From an uncultured Chloroflexales bacterium (lineage in GTDB: Bacteria > Chloroflexota > Chloroflexia > Chloroflexales > Chloroflexaceae), in contig CALCJV010000052.1 in the NCBI GenBank assembly GCA_937967405.1, forward strand, positions 1-37,253: a stretch of 37,253 bases of DNA. The letters run 5' to 3'. Each line of letters begins with the position of its first letter. Position 1 is the stretch's first letter. A model generated the notes under the pieces. That model saw nothing but the letters and a program-made list of their open reading frames with translations. It did no database searches and was not told the DNA's origin. Made by a program: the position numbers and the translations under genes. Shown here in pieces: positions 8,356 to 17,677 of this stretch.

Positions 8356-11300
8356 CTACTGCCCTCGCACAACAAGGGGCAGATACACCTGCCGGATCAC
8401 CCGCTCGCCTAGTTGCACCGGCGGCAAGGCAATGTTGCGCGGCGGATTGCTTCTCACCGCTACTACGGGCGCATCGCGCAGAGGATCAGGCTGCGCGAGC
8501 ACCTGTGGCGTGGGCGCACCGGCGGTAACGTCGAATGTGTAGCTTGCTGCGCCGCGCCCGTGGATCTCGACTTGGTACGTTCCTGCCGCCAGCGACGGGA
8601 GACTGAGCTGATAGGCAGTATCCGTGCGGCCACTAGCGGCAAGCGTCGCGGCTGCATCCGGCGACCAGACGTAGAAATCTACCGCGCCACCATTCGGGGT
8701 TAGCCTCAGATTGAGGGCTTCGTCGGCCGCAAGCGACAGCCGATACACCTCAACCCCGCCTGCACTAGTCGGCACTGTTTCTGGCACATAGTTGATCCAG
8801 ACACTCTGGGCATCGGCGATATTGCCCGCCCGATCTACCGCCCACACCTGCACAAACTTCAGCCCGGCTGTGGGAAGCAACGTCCAAGAAAGCGGTTGGC
8901 CCACGCGATAGCTAAACCAATCCTGTGAACGCTGTACCGCAATCCATCGCTCTACGCCCCAATTGTACTCGTATTCTACAATATATAGCCCAGCAATGCC
9001 ACTGCTTGGGACGGCATCTTCAATCTCAAGGGCAAGTTCAACCGTCTGATTGCGGGTGATGCGGGCCCCGCCGGCAATCTGGAGGCTGGTAATAGCTGGC
9101 GGGGTCATATCGATGTCCGTTGGCAGCACCGTAATCTGGCGCGTAATGACATTGTTGTTGCGAACAGCATCATTCAGTTGATTGTTCGGATCAATTGTTG
9201 CCCGCAATGTGTATGCGCCCGTTGTCGGCACGACCCGCTCTGTGATACTCGCCTCACCAAACCAACGATCCTGCAATGCGAGTGGAACTGTGCGTGGGTT
9301 CATAGCCCTCCCCCCAGCACCAGTCGCCTCAAAACGCACCTCTGGCGTAATCACGCTCGTATTGCCAATCCGCTCAACCAACTGTCCTACTTGAAACGCT
9401 TGACCAACGCGCACAGTCGCCGGGCGCGTCCACAAGTCATCGGGGCTACCGCGCAGATCAAAGCTCGGCTGGAGCGGGCTGTAGATGGTGAAGGCTGCTT
9501 CACGGCGGGCACTGCTCTGATCTGGATTGACGAGCGTCACGGTGTAATCACCGACAGCGAAAGTATTGGCGGGCAGCGTGAGCATCACGTGTGAGCCATT
9601 GATACGTTGTACGGCAAGGGACACCGTGCCGAGCCGCGCCTGCACCCCTGCTGCAAAATTGCTGCCGTAAATGTGGATGTGGTGACTACGCCCTCCCTGA
9701 CCCGCCGTCGGGCGAATAGCTGTGATTGTTGGTGGGCTTGATGATAACACCGTAAAGGCACGGGTGCGAGTTGCCGCCCAGCCGCCCGGATTGATCACAC
9801 TCACGTCATAGCTACCCACATTTAAACCAGCGGGCACATCCGCCGTCAGCGTCGTGCTGCTGACAAACTGCACATTCCCCAGCACGCGATCACCGAGCCG
9901 CACTTCAAGCGGCTGGATGAAGTTGCTGCCAGTGAGGGTAATCCGCGTCGTGCTGCTGTTGTTGCCTTCAGTTGGGCTGATGCTTGTGAGTTGCGGGAGA
10001 CGGGCTGTATCTATCGGGATCGAGTGAATATAGACCGGACGAAAGCCCACGGGCACAATCGTTGTAGCGGCGTTTGTCTGCGGTGTAATCTGGGCCCCGT
10101 CGCGGCTGAAGGCATTCAAGAAGGCCGCCGAAAGCACCTGCACCTGCTGTGTGGTCGTATCCCGTGACCACAGCACATCCACATAGCTTGTACCGCGATC
10201 AAAGCGATAGGCTTCTACCCCTTCGCCGTAGCTGGTGATCCGCCGGAGCGTGCGCTGCGGCCCCGCCTGCCGGATCAGTTCGCGGTAGGCGTGGTAGGGG
10301 GTGCGGGGCTGGTTCGAGCGATCCAGTAGCCCCGCCGAGAGCCAACCGCTCTCGTGCAGGGTATACCAGCAATAGGCCTGCACCCCAACCGATAATGCCC
10401 GTACCGTCGTCCGCACGATATGGTTGGCCTGCTCATCAAAGAAAGGTTCATTATGAAACTCGGTGTTGAGCAGGAGCGAGGTTTCGTTCATGAAGATCGG
10501 CTTATCCACGCCATACTGCTGCATCACGTTGCGAAGAAACTGCACCTTGCCAAACGTCATGCCGCCCCACGCCTGCCAGCGCGGATCATTCAGATCGGAG
10601 TCGGCTCCAACGGCTTGGAACCACGGGTAGGCATGCACCCCCACCACGTCGAAGCTATCGCCTGCGCCGGCCCGCAAGATGCCCTCGAAGAACCGTTCCG
10701 GCTTGCCCCGCCCCACAATGCGCGTATCGGGGCGATCCAACAGCAAGCCGCCGATGATAATCTTGACATTGGGGTTGGCCGCCCGCATAAACGGGGCGAC
10801 AACTTTCAGCATCTCGCCATAGCTTTCACCGTTGTAGTAGGGATCATCAATATCGCCCCAACAGCCAAAGATATTATCTGGCTGTACAAGGCGGGGGTCA
10901 ATATCAACTTCGTTGCCCAATTCCCAATGCAGCACAGACGGGTAGCGTTTGGCGAGTTCGGCGAGGAACCGCCCATAATCGGCGAAGCGGTCAGCACGAA
11001 TTTCGCTGCACGCATTCGGCGCGATTGTCGCCCAGCGCGGGTAGTCATCCACAATCACCATCGGCGTAAGGTTGGCTGCCGCTGCCGCCGTCAATTCTGC
11101 TTCAAAGCGCACTACCGACGCTGCCGCCCAGTTCCACTGCTCCGGCGGGGTATCTGGATCGGGTTGGATGTCACGCCAGCTGAGCGTATTTAGGCGCACC
11201 CACGTTGCCCCAAGCTCACGGGCGCGGCGGGTTACGTTGGCATTGCTCAGCCGCCCCGAATTCGTTTCAACCCCGAAGATCGGATATTCGATTTGGGCCA

Positions 11301-11517
11301 GTGAGGCGTGTGTCGCTGCAAGCCACGCATCAAACGACGCAGCTGGCTGGTATGGTGGTAGCTCAGCCAAACTCGCGCTATCATCATCTATATCAGCATT
11401 GGGCACGATCTCTAAGAGCGCGTCGCGCCCACTGTTGTCAGGTTCAGCTTGGACAGGCACGCCCGCGAGCAGGAGTGCCACGAGGAGTGGCAGAATAAAA
11501 CGAAAAGAACGTAACAC
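8356..11517 (-). CDS. Secreted clan-A glycoside-hydrolase-like protein with IPT/TIG domains
   Basis: 1053 aa from GTG at 11517, chosen because AAGGAGG lies 9 nt upstream and a signal peptide follows at once (MLRSFRFILPLLVALLLAG, likely cleavage after VQA). Residues ~60-420 look like a TIM barrel with the two clan GH-A glutamates: acid/base in WELGNEVD and nucleophile in IFMNETS. Two IPT/TIG Ig-like domains follow (LTSISPTEG... and ITAIRPTAG...), then a CARDB-like region, a further beta domain and a C-terminal domain resembling bacterial pre-peptidase modules. It probably acts on an external polysaccharide; the substrate is unknown. It lies 28 nt downstream of the DapA-family gene and is likely co-transcribed. 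Confidence 0.78.
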   Translation of the reverse strand: MLRSFRFILPLLVALLLAGVPVQAEPDNSGRDALLEIVPNADIDDDSASLAELPPYQPAASFDAWLAATHASLAQIEYPIFGVETNSGRLSNANVTRRARELGATWVRLNTLSWRDIQPDPDTPPEQWNWAAASVVRFEAELTAAAAANLTPMVIVDDYPRWATIAPNACSEIRADRFADYGRFLAELAKRYPSVLHWELGNEVDIDPRLVQPDNIFGCWGDIDDPYYNGESYGEMLKVVAPFMRAANPNVKIIIGGLLLDRPDTRIVGRGKPERFFEGILRAGAGDSFDVVGVHAYPWFQAVGADSDLNDPRWQAWGGMTFGKVQFLRNVMQQYGVDKPIFMNETSLLLNTEFHNEPFFDEQANHIVRTTVRALSVGVQAYCWYTLHESGWLSAGLLDRSNQPRTPYHAYRELIRQAGPQRTLRRITSYGEGVEAYRFDRGTSYVDVLWSRDTTTQQVQVLSAAFLNAFSRDGAQITPQTNAATTIVPVGFRPVYIHSIPIDTARLPQLTSISPTEGNNSSTTRITLTGSNFIQPLEVRLGDRVLGNVQFVSSTTLTADVPAGLNVGSYDVSVINPGGWAATRTRAFTVLSSSPPTITAIRPTAGQGGRSHHIHIYGSNFAAGVQARLGTVSLAVQRINGSHVMLTLPANTFAVGDYTVTLVNPDQSSARREAAFTIYSPLQPSFDLRGSPDDLWTRPATVRVGQAFQVGQLVERIGNTSVITPEVRFEATGAGGRAMNPRTVPLALQDRWFGEASITERVVPTTGAYTLRATIDPNNQLNDAVRNNNVITRQITVLPTDIDMTPPAITSLQIAGGARITRNQTVELALEIEDAVPSSGIAGLYIVEYEYNWGVERWIAVQRSQDWFSYRVGQPLSWTLLPTAGLKFVQVWAVDRAGNIADAQSVWINYVPETVPTSAGGVEVYRLSLAADEALNLRLTPNGGAVDFYVWSPDAAATLAASGRTDTAYQLSLPSLAAGTYQVEIHGRGAASYTFDVTAGAPTPQVLAQPDPLRDAPVVAVRSNPPRNIALPPVQLGERVIRQVYLPLVVRGQ

Positions 11518-11545
11518 GAGTATATACCTCCTTGTGGTATAGCTT

Positions 11546-12463
11546 TCAGGATATTTCAGGGAATGCGGCCGATGTCGCTGCGGCACGCAACGGTTGCAGT
11601 TGCTGTCTGAGCCGCTCCGCTTCTTTATCGTGCAAATCGCTGAGCGGCACGCGCACGCTGGTACGTGGTAGGCTGGTATACCACGGCATAGCGGCTTTCA
11701 GGGCAGGCGGCGTATTACCGCCAAAGGCCTCGCTCAAGGCCCGCAGGTGCGCTTGTGCCGCAGCCACATCGCCGCCGCTGCGGTGCGCTTGATAGACCGC
11801 CTGCACTGCATCAGGAAAGAGATTGGCAATCGCCGAGATCAACCCGCGTGCGCCGTGTGCGAGGGTCTCAGCCGCAATCCGTTCATTGCCGCCATAGAGG
11901 TACAGCTCGCGGGCATATTGGGCAAATGCTGCAAACGTGGCAATATCGCCACTACTATCTTTAATCCCGAAGAACTGGCGCGGGTGGCTTTCGATCAAGC
12001 CCTGCACTAAGGGCAGCGTAATCGGCACCATTGTCACCTGTGGAATGTGGTAGAGCAGCACCCGCGCCGATTCGGGCAGGGCATCGCAGAGGGCACGGAA
12101 GTAGGTGAGCAAGCCGCCAGTGGGCACATCCTTGAAGAAGAAGGGTGGGGCTACAAGCAGGGCATCGGCTCCACTCTCTATCGCATAGCGGCTCAGGGCG
12201 ATGGTTTCCGGCAGCGAAGCACAGCCTGTCCCAATCATTACCGTCATCTCACCGCGCTGGGTCATCACGGTATCAATAACCTGTTTGCGCTCAGCCATAC
12301 TCAACGAAGGCCCTTCACCGGTTGTACCGAGTGCGAGCAGCCCCCGCACACCTTGCTGCACCAGAAAGCGCATATGGTCTTTGATCCAACCCGTATCTAC
12401 ACTCCCAGTTGGGGTGCGGAACGGGGTTAAGGTTGCCGGAAACACACCTTGAAATTCACGCAT
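11546..12463 (-). CDS. DapA/NanA-family class I aldolase (dihydrodipicolinate synthase-like)
   Basis: A 305-aa TIM-barrel enzyme. Seen: GTTGEGPSLS (the GTTGE signature binding the keto-acid carboxylate), LLYHIPQ with the catalytic-type Tyr, and FFGIKDSSGD with the Schiff-base Lys (~residue 168). The family includes dihydrodipicolinate synthase, N-acetylneuraminate lyase and keto-deoxy-sugar-acid aldolases. Lysine genes are absent and a secreted glycoside-hydrolase-like gene follows 28 nt downstream, so a sugar-acid or sialic-acid-type lyase is as likely as DapA. The start ATG is preceded by GAGAGG. No symbol is given because the substrate cannot be assigned. Confidence 0.85.
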   Translation of the reverse strand: MREFQGVFPATLTPFRTPTGSVDTGWIKDHMRFLVQQGVRGLLALGTTGEGPSLSMAERKQVIDTVMTQRGEMTVMIGTGCASLPETIALSRYAIESGADALLVAPPFFFKDVPTGGLLTYFRALCDALPESARVLLYHIPQVTMVPITLPLVQGLIESHPRQFFGIKDSSGDIATFAAFAQYARELYLYGGNERIAAETLAHGARGLISAIANLFPDAVQAVYQAHRSGGDVAAAQAHLRALSEAFGGNTPPALKAAMPWYTSLPRTSVRVPLSDLHDKEAERLRQQLQPLRAAATSAAFPEIS

Positions 12464-12513
12464 TGCCGTCCTCTCACTTCTGCTTCACACTGATCCCAGC
12501 ACGCGCCTCACCA

Positions 12514-13326
12514 TTAACGCTGGGTACACCGCGCATGATTCCCGAATTGATTAATTGACGCAACTTCCAACGTGGCCACCTGCATCCGTAGCCACCACTG
12601 CTGCGGCGATGCATCAAGGGTGGCGATCCATGCATCAACCCCGCCGGCCGCTGCAATCTCGGCCGGGTAGCGATCCGCTGTCTCAAATTCTAGCCCTTCT
12701 GTGGCATAATACGCAACGATCAGTTCCGGTTGCTGCAATGCACACAGCACCCACGCACAGTCCACACCAATAGTTGGATCAGCACATCGCTCAGCAAGAT
12801 AGACACTGGCCCGCCGCGATAGCCCGCGTGACGCAGCCGTAACATCCCACGCCTGCCCGCTTGCCAGTGCAAAGACGTGATTGATCAACGCTTCAGTGTC
12901 GCGTTGGGTGCGCGGGTGGCTGGCAAAAGCACGCGGTGTGCGCCCCAATACGGTGAAATCGGCATGGGTGATCTGCGCCACCACCTGCGCCAGCTCCTCC
13001 GGATAATGTTCGACCCAGTGGAGGATGCGATCAAAATCGCACAAGTGGACATGGCTGATGTGTGGCGCGTGCTGCCACGCCTGCTGCACGACCATCTGGC
13101 GGACGTGCCCCAACGCGGCCACGCCCGCCGGAAACTGCGCGGGCAATTGCTGGACCGAAAGAGCCGCAGATGGCTTTGTCGGTGCAGCATAGTGGGTGTC
13201 GGCAGAGACAATGATGGCAAGGTGGGCATAGTGTTGCTGAAGCACTGGTAACCACTGCGCGATCTGCCGCTCCATGCGCTGGTCAGGATCGTGATGGGTG
13301 ACCGCAAGTGCAACTGAACTATTCAT
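12514..13326 (-). CDS. Uncharacterised protein, possible GT-A-like fold
   Basis: 270 aa from ATG 13326, which has GGGGGAA upstream. An earlier in-frame ATG (13386) would fall on the predicted transcript start, so it is disfavoured unless the mRNA is leaderless. Seen: an alternating alpha/beta pattern, a VSADTHY strand end, and HVHLCDFDRILHW containing a DxD-like motif as in nucleotide-sugar-binding GT-A folds, then FTVLGRTPRAF. I do not recognise the family firmly. It heads the leftward series that continues with the DapA-family and glycoside-hydrolase-like genes, which may point to carbohydrate metabolism. Confidence 0.55.
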   Translation of the reverse strand: MNSSVALAVTHHDPDQRMERQIAQWLPVLQQHYAHLAIIVSADTHYAAPTKPSAALSVQQLPAQFPAGVAALGHVRQMVVQQAWQHAPHISHVHLCDFDRILHWVEHYPEELAQVVAQITHADFTVLGRTPRAFASHPRTQRDTEALINHVFALASGQAWDVTAASRGLSRRASVYLAERCADPTIGVDCAWVLCALQQPELIVAYYATEGLEFETADRYPAEIAAAGGVDAWIATLDASPQQWWLRMQVATLEVASINQFGNHARCTQR

Positions 13327-13391
13327 CGCAGTTCCCCCATGTTCAATAGCGATGTGGATGGCGGTGCAAAATTGCACCGTATTCATCTGGC

Positions 13392-13400
13392 ATTATAGCA
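13392..13400 (-). promoter_or_regulatory. Extended -10 promoter for the leftward gene series
   Basis: The minus strand has TATAAT (13397-13392) preceded by TG at the extended -10 position (TGCTATAAT). No good -35 is seen at 17 nt. The predicted start near 13385 gives a leader of about 60 nt to the ATG at 13326. Confidence 0.6.
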
Positions 13401-13546
13401 TGCAGATTGGGCAAATTCAGGGTATGCTCAGACCGAAAAAACTGGTATGCTAAAGAGAGCAGGAAATTAGGTGTTGTTGGTAGCTCGCTGATCCGGTATC
13501 ATAGCAAGCTGGATTGCAGTGTGCTGGTGTGTAAGGAAATAGACAA

Positions 13547-15529
13547 ATGAATGAACCTACCCGCAAAGGAACCCACGAAGCCGCCCCAATTCCGTATGGA
13601 CTGTGGCCCAGCCCGTTTGCACCCCGCTCGATGGGCAGCAGCGTGCGCCTGAGTGATGTCCAATGGGATGCAGCGAGTGAGCAGCTGGTGTGGCTAGAAC
13701 ACCGCGCTGGGCAGAGTGTGCTTGTTGCGGCTGATTCACGCAGCCCCGATGCTCCCCGTGACTTGACAGCCGATCTGACCATCCGTGCTCGCGTCGGCTA
13801 TGGTGGTGGCGATTTTGCGGTAGGTGCGGGCAATGTTGTGTTTGTTGAGAAATCTGGGCGGCTGTTCCGGCTCGAGCTAGCTGGAGGCCCAGCCCACCCG
13901 ATTACGCCCGCCTTTGGCCATGCTGCTGCGCCTGCCATTGATCCTAGGGGAATATACGTCATCTATGTGCATAGCTATGAGAATACCGATGTTTTAGCGA
14001 TCACCGATTTGAATGGCATGCGCTGGGGGCAAATTCTGGTGCGTGGGCACGATTTCTACATGCAACCATGCTGGCACCCGAACGCCAAGCAGATTGCCTA
14101 TGTTGCGTGGAACCACCCGCAGATGCCGTGGGATGGCTGCACGCTCTACCTTGCCACCCTACACCAGCCCGAACGCCCGCACACGACCCTGCCAGATGTA
14201 GTCCACACACAAGTGATTGCAGGTGGCGAGTCGGTGAGTGTGTTTCAGCCGAGCTTCTCGCCCGATGGTCGCTGGCTGGCGTATGTCTCAGATGAGCGCG
14301 GCTGGGGTCAAATCCATCTCTACGACATGCACAGTGGCAAGCACCACCAACTGACCCACGCCCACGCCGAACACGGCACACCTGCATGGGTGCAGGGTTT
14401 GCGGACGTATGCGTGGAGCCACGACAGCAGCGTGCTATACGTGATCCGCAATGAGCAGGGCTTTGGGCGGCTGTTCCGCCAATCGGTACACGGTGATCCC
14501 GCCCAGCCGATCAGTGCGCTAGGCGACTATACATGGCTGGAACAGCCTGCTAGCCACCCGCATCAAGCGAGCCTTGCCCTAATCGCTAGCAGTAGCCAAA
14601 TCCCGCCACGCTTGCTGTTGCTCGATGGCCTCAAGCCTGTATCACCCGCATCCCCTGCTACCCACCCTGCCAGCCCACGTACCACACCGCGCATCCTCCG
14701 TCGCACGCAGAGTGAGATGATCGCCGCCGATGCACTGGCGAGCGTACAACCCGTCACATGGAAAGCCAGCAACGGCGCAACCGTGCATGGGTTGCTGTAT
14801 CTGCCGCCGCGTAGCACTACCCGCGCTCCAGCGGGGGAAATGCCGCCCGCGATCATCCGCATCCACGGCGGGCCGACGAGCCAAGCGGTTGCAAGCTGGC
14901 AGCGCGACGCGCAGTTCTTTGCAACACGTGGCTTTGTGGTGCTGTATGTCAATTATCGCGGCAGCACTGGCTATGGACGGGCATATATGGAAGCTCTCCG
15001 CAATAATTGGGGGATCATTGATGTGGAAGATACGCTCAGTGCGGCCCATTTCCTCAGCGATCAGCACCTCGCCGATCCGCAACGGCTAGTGCTGATGGGC
15101 AGCAGTGCGGGGGGCTACACTGTCCTCGAAACGCTGTGCCAAGCGGCTGGCACGTTCCGTGCGGGGATTTGTAGCTACGGTGTGTCCAACCTATTTACCC
15201 TTATCGCCGATACGCATAAATTCGAGGCGCACTACCTCGATAGCCTGATCGGGGAGTTCCCCGCCGCGAGTGAGGTTTACCGCGAACGCTCCCCCGTCTT
15301 TCACGCCGAACAAATCCGCGATCCACTGGCAATCTTTCAGGGCGACGAAGATACCGTTGTGCCGCGCAACCAATCTGATGCGATTGTCGCGGCGTTGAAG
15401 CGCAACGGCGTGCCGCATGAGTATCATATCTTTGCGGGTGAAGGGCACGGCTGGCGCAAGCCGGAAACGATAGAACAGTTCTACACGAAAGTTGAAGCCT
15501 TCTTGCGACAATACGTTTGGTATGCGTGA
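13547..15529 (+). CDS. S9-family prolyl oligopeptidase / acylaminoacyl-peptidase-like protein
   Basis: A 660-aa protein. The N-terminal ~380 residues form a TolB/WD-like beta-propeller (repeats such as FSPDGRWLAYVSDERG). The C-terminal ~270 residues are an alpha/beta hydrolase with IRIHGGPTSQ, nucleophile Ser in GSSAGG, Asp in FQGDEDTVVP and His in GEGHGW, a complete S9 catalytic triad. No signal peptide, so a cytoplasmic peptidase that trims or degrades short peptides. The start ATG has AAGGAA ~9 nt upstream. The stop codon overlaps the -35 box of the following usp gene, so that gene has its own promoter. Confidence 0.92.
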   Translation: MNEPTRKGTHEAAPIPYGLWPSPFAPRSMGSSVRLSDVQWDAASEQLVWLEHRAGQSVLVAADSRSPDAPRDLTADLTIRARVGYGGGDFAVGAGNVVFVEKSGRLFRLELAGGPAHPITPAFGHAAAPAIDPRGIYVIYVHSYENTDVLAITDLNGMRWGQILVRGHDFYMQPCWHPNAKQIAYVAWNHPQMPWDGCTLYLATLHQPERPHTTLPDVVHTQVIAGGESVSVFQPSFSPDGRWLAYVSDERGWGQIHLYDMHSGKHHQLTHAHAEHGTPAWVQGLRTYAWSHDSSVLYVIRNEQGFGRLFRQSVHGDPAQPISALGDYTWLEQPASHPHQASLALIASSSQIPPRLLLLDGLKPVSPASPATHPASPRTTPRILRRTQSEMIAADALASVQPVTWKASNGATVHGLLYLPPRSTTRAPAGEMPPAIIRIHGGPTSQAVASWQRDAQFFATRGFVVLYVNYRGSTGYGRAYMEALRNNWGIIDVEDTLSAAHFLSDQHLADPQRLVLMGSSAGGYTVLETLCQAAGTFRAGICSYGVSNLFTLIADTHKFEAHYLDSLIGEFPAASEVYRERSPVFHAEQIRDPLAIFQGDEDTVVPRNQSDAIVAALKRNGVPHEYHIFAGEGHGWRKPETIEQFYTKVEAFLRQYVWYA

Positions 15530-15554
15530 CATTCCCTGCATTCTGCGCTACAAT
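15526..15554 (+). promoter_or_regulatory. Promoter of the universal stress protein gene
   Basis: The -35 GTGACA (15526-15531) and -10 TACAAT (15549-15554) are 17 nt apart, each one base from consensus. The -35 contains the TGA stop of the peptidase gene. The predicted start at ~15561 gives a leader of ~80 nt containing a strong hairpin. Confidence 0.75.
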
Positions 15555-15590
15555 CAGAACAACTTGAACAACATCCGCGTATGCACAATG

Positions 15591-15620
15591 CCGTGCGTGA
15601 TCACGGCGATCACGGCACGG
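15591..15620 (+). promoter_or_regulatory. Hairpin in the usp leader just before the ribosome binding site
   Basis: A 12-bp stem pairs CCGTGCGTGATC with GATCACG-g-CACGG, interrupted by one bulged G, around a 5-nt loop. It ends ~10 nt before the GGGAGG ribosome binding site. The position suggests an mRNA-stability or translation-control element. There is no T-run, so it is not a terminator. Confidence 0.6.
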
Positions 15621-15642
15621 GCCTATCAGAGGGAGGACTACG

Positions 15643-16059
15643 ATGTTTAAGCGTATTCTTTTGGCAACCGATGGCTCACCCGTTATCGAGCGCATGATCT
15701 TGTATGCGGCGCATCTCGCCCGTAAGGAAGAAGCTGAGATTATTGTGCTGCACGCCTACGAATTGCCCGAACGCTACACCACCTACGCTGGCTATGAAGC
15801 CTTATGCGAACAGTACCGCGCCGTAGCCCAGAGCCTGCTCGATGAAGTCATCCAGCAATTGCGCGAAGACGGGGTCACCGTTGAAGGCGAACTACGGGCG
15901 GGAGCTGCTGCCGAGACGATCATTGCGGCTGCCCGCGATAATCACGTAGACTTGATTGTGATGGGCACTCGCGGCAGCAGCAATCTGCAAGATATTCTCG
16001 GTAGTGTCAGTGTGCAGGTGTTGCAGCATGCGCCCTGTCCGGTGTTGGAGATTCCCTAA
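15643..16059 (+). CDS. Universal stress protein (UspA family)
   Basis: A 138-aa single-domain Usp. Seen: the N-terminal ILLATDGSP strand-loop with the ATP-contacting Asp, and the C-terminal nucleotide-binding motif GTRGSSNLQDILGSVSVQV followed by CPVLEI. This is the ATP-binding G-2x-G-9x-G(S/T) type. Such proteins are stress-associated cytoplasmic ATP-binding dimers of poorly defined biochemistry. GGGAGG lies ~7 nt upstream of the ATG. It is transcribed from its own promoter with a structured leader. Confidence 0.93.
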   Translation: MFKRILLATDGSPVIERMILYAAHLARKEEAEIIVLHAYELPERYTTYAGYEALCEQYRAVAQSLLDEVIQQLREDGVTVEGELRAGAAAETIIAAARDNHVDLIVMGTRGSSNLQDILGSVSVQVLQHAPCPVLEIP

Positions 16060-16072
16060 CGCCAATTTGCGG

Positions 16073-16078
16073 TATAAT
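16073..16078 (+). promoter_or_regulatory. Candidate -10 element (TATAAT) for the serine hydrolase gene
   Basis: A consensus TATAAT lies 13 nt after the usp stop codon and 52 nt before the chosen start at 16131. No convincing -35 is seen at 16-18 nt, so the promoter call rests on the -10 and its intergenic position. Confidence 0.45.
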
Positions 16079-16130
16079 ACAGCGAGTTATTTACATGCTT
16101 GCACCCGTACCGAATGAGGAGTGCCCCGTA

Positions 16131-17636
16131 ATGCCTACCTATTCGCTCCGTATGACCGTGCTCTGGCGCACCTTCATGCTGCTGTTGCTGCCGCTCGTGG
16201 TGCTGCTCAGTGATGCAGCAGGGGTCTTGGTTGCCCCACCACCCACATACGCTGCCGCAGCATATATTGGTGAATACAGCCCCAACACCCGCATTGAGCT
16301 GCGCGGCGACACCATCTGGTTTGTGCGCCCGCCCTATGAATCGCGCATGCTGCCCACCACCGATGGGGTGTATATCTTTGAGGCGGGCTGGCTAGCTGGG
16401 CGGGCAGCCAAATTTGTGAACAACGAAAGTGGCGGGGTCAGCATCCTACTGCGGGCTGACGACGGCAACTGGAATGAGTTTGCCCGCTCCGGCGAAATCT
16501 ACCCTGATCTCGATCCATCGCTGCGGGCAGCATTGGCGCACACCGTCGAGGATCAGATTCGGCTGCGCGGCTTACCGGGTGTGGTGCTCTATGTCCATAT
16601 TGATGGGCAGGGTGAATACATTGTCGCACGTGGTGTAGCAGATCGGGGGCAGGGCATTCCCGCTGTGCCACTGGATCGTTGGCGGGTGGCGAGTGTTTCG
16701 AAAATGTTTCTGGCAGTCACTGTCCTACGCCTGTTTGATCAAGGCATCCTGCGTCTCGATGATAGTGTCGAGCAATGGTTGCCGGGCGTGGTTCCGAATG
16801 GCGCGAATATCACGATTCGCCACCTGCTCAATCACCAGAGCGGGTTGTACAACTACATGGACAACTACTTCATCAGCCTTGTGATGAGCAACCCCTACCG
16901 CGTCTGGTCGCCGTATGAATTAGTCAACTATAGCAATCTGTATGCGCCCCACTTTGCGCCCGGCACGCCCGGTCGCTGGCGGTACTCGAACACGAATTAC
17001 GTGCTGCTAGGCTTGATTGTCGAGCAAGCGACGGGGCAAACTTTGGCGCAGGCGATGCACACTCATTTGATTGATCCGCTAGGGCTAAGCAATACCCGCT
17101 TTGAGCCGGATGAACTGTATCCGGGCAAGATGCGCGGCTATATCGGCTGGCGCGACATCAGCGATTTTAACCTCTCATATGCGTGGGGCTGTGGCAGCAT
17201 CGAGTCGAATGCCGCCGATCTGGGCATCTTTATGCGGGCCCTGATGCACGGCGAACTGCTCTCGCCCTTTGCCACGCAAGAGCTGCTGCGCTTTGTGTCG
17301 GTGGGCGGGGAGTGGAATTCGCGCTTCCTGACCTATGGGCTGGGCGTGATGCGTGACCGGATGAGCATTGCTCCCGACCTCAACGGCAATCCGCGCCCTG
17401 ATGAATTAGGGTATGTGATTGGGCATACCGGCGCACTGGCCGGCTACCGTTCGGCACTCTGGTATCAGCCGCAACGCGGGATTACGATTGCCGTTGGAGT
17501 CAATCAAATGTACACCGATGCGAACTATATTGCCACCGCTGTGCTGGATACGATCTATGCCTACCAAGAACGCACAGGGACGATCTCGGTTCCGGCTGAA
17601 GGCGCGATTGTTGCGCTACCGGCGGCGGGGCAGTAG
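16131..17636 (+). CDS. Secreted or membrane-anchored beta-lactamase-fold serine hydrolase (class C / DD-peptidase-like)
   Basis: 501 aa from ATG 16131, chosen for the GAGGAG 9 nt upstream and the following signal sequence (MTVLWRTFMLLLLPLVVLL). An upstream ATG at 16095 is in frame but less well placed. Catalytic motifs: SVSK (SxxK) in VASVSKMFLAV, YSNTNY (YxN) and HTGALAGY (the KTG-equivalent box). This is the serine beta-lactamase/D-alanyl-D-alanine carboxypeptidase/esterase family (Pfam Beta-lactamase). An N-terminal ~90-residue beta region precedes the catalytic domain. It probably acts on peptidoglycan or small esters outside the membrane; true beta-lactamase activity should not be assumed. 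Confidence 0.9.
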   Translation: MPTYSLRMTVLWRTFMLLLLPLVVLLSDAAGVLVAPPPTYAAAAYIGEYSPNTRIELRGDTIWFVRPPYESRMLPTTDGVYIFEAGWLAGRAAKFVNNESGGVSILLRADDGNWNEFARSGEIYPDLDPSLRAALAHTVEDQIRLRGLPGVVLYVHIDGQGEYIVARGVADRGQGIPAVPLDRWRVASVSKMFLAVTVLRLFDQGILRLDDSVEQWLPGVVPNGANITIRHLLNHQSGLYNYMDNYFISLVMSNPYRVWSPYELVNYSNLYAPHFAPGTPGRWRYSNTNYVLLGLIVEQATGQTLAQAMHTHLIDPLGLSNTRFEPDELYPGKMRGYIGWRDISDFNLSYAWGCGSIESNAADLGIFMRALMHGELLSPFATQELLRFVSVGGEWNSRFLTYGLGVMRDRMSIAPDLNGNPRPDELGYVIGHTGALAGYRSALWYQPQRGITIAVGVNQMYTDANYIATAVLDTIYAYQERTGTISVPAEGAIVALPAAGQ

Positions 17637-17677
17637 CACTCCGCCGATCAGGGTGATTTGTTGAGGAGGAGGAGCCG

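Noticed and set aside
10420-11193. A 257-codon plus-strand frame opposite the glycoside-hydrolase-like gene
   Set aside because: It is antisense to a gene with signal peptide and catalytic motifs; its translation has no family-like pattern.
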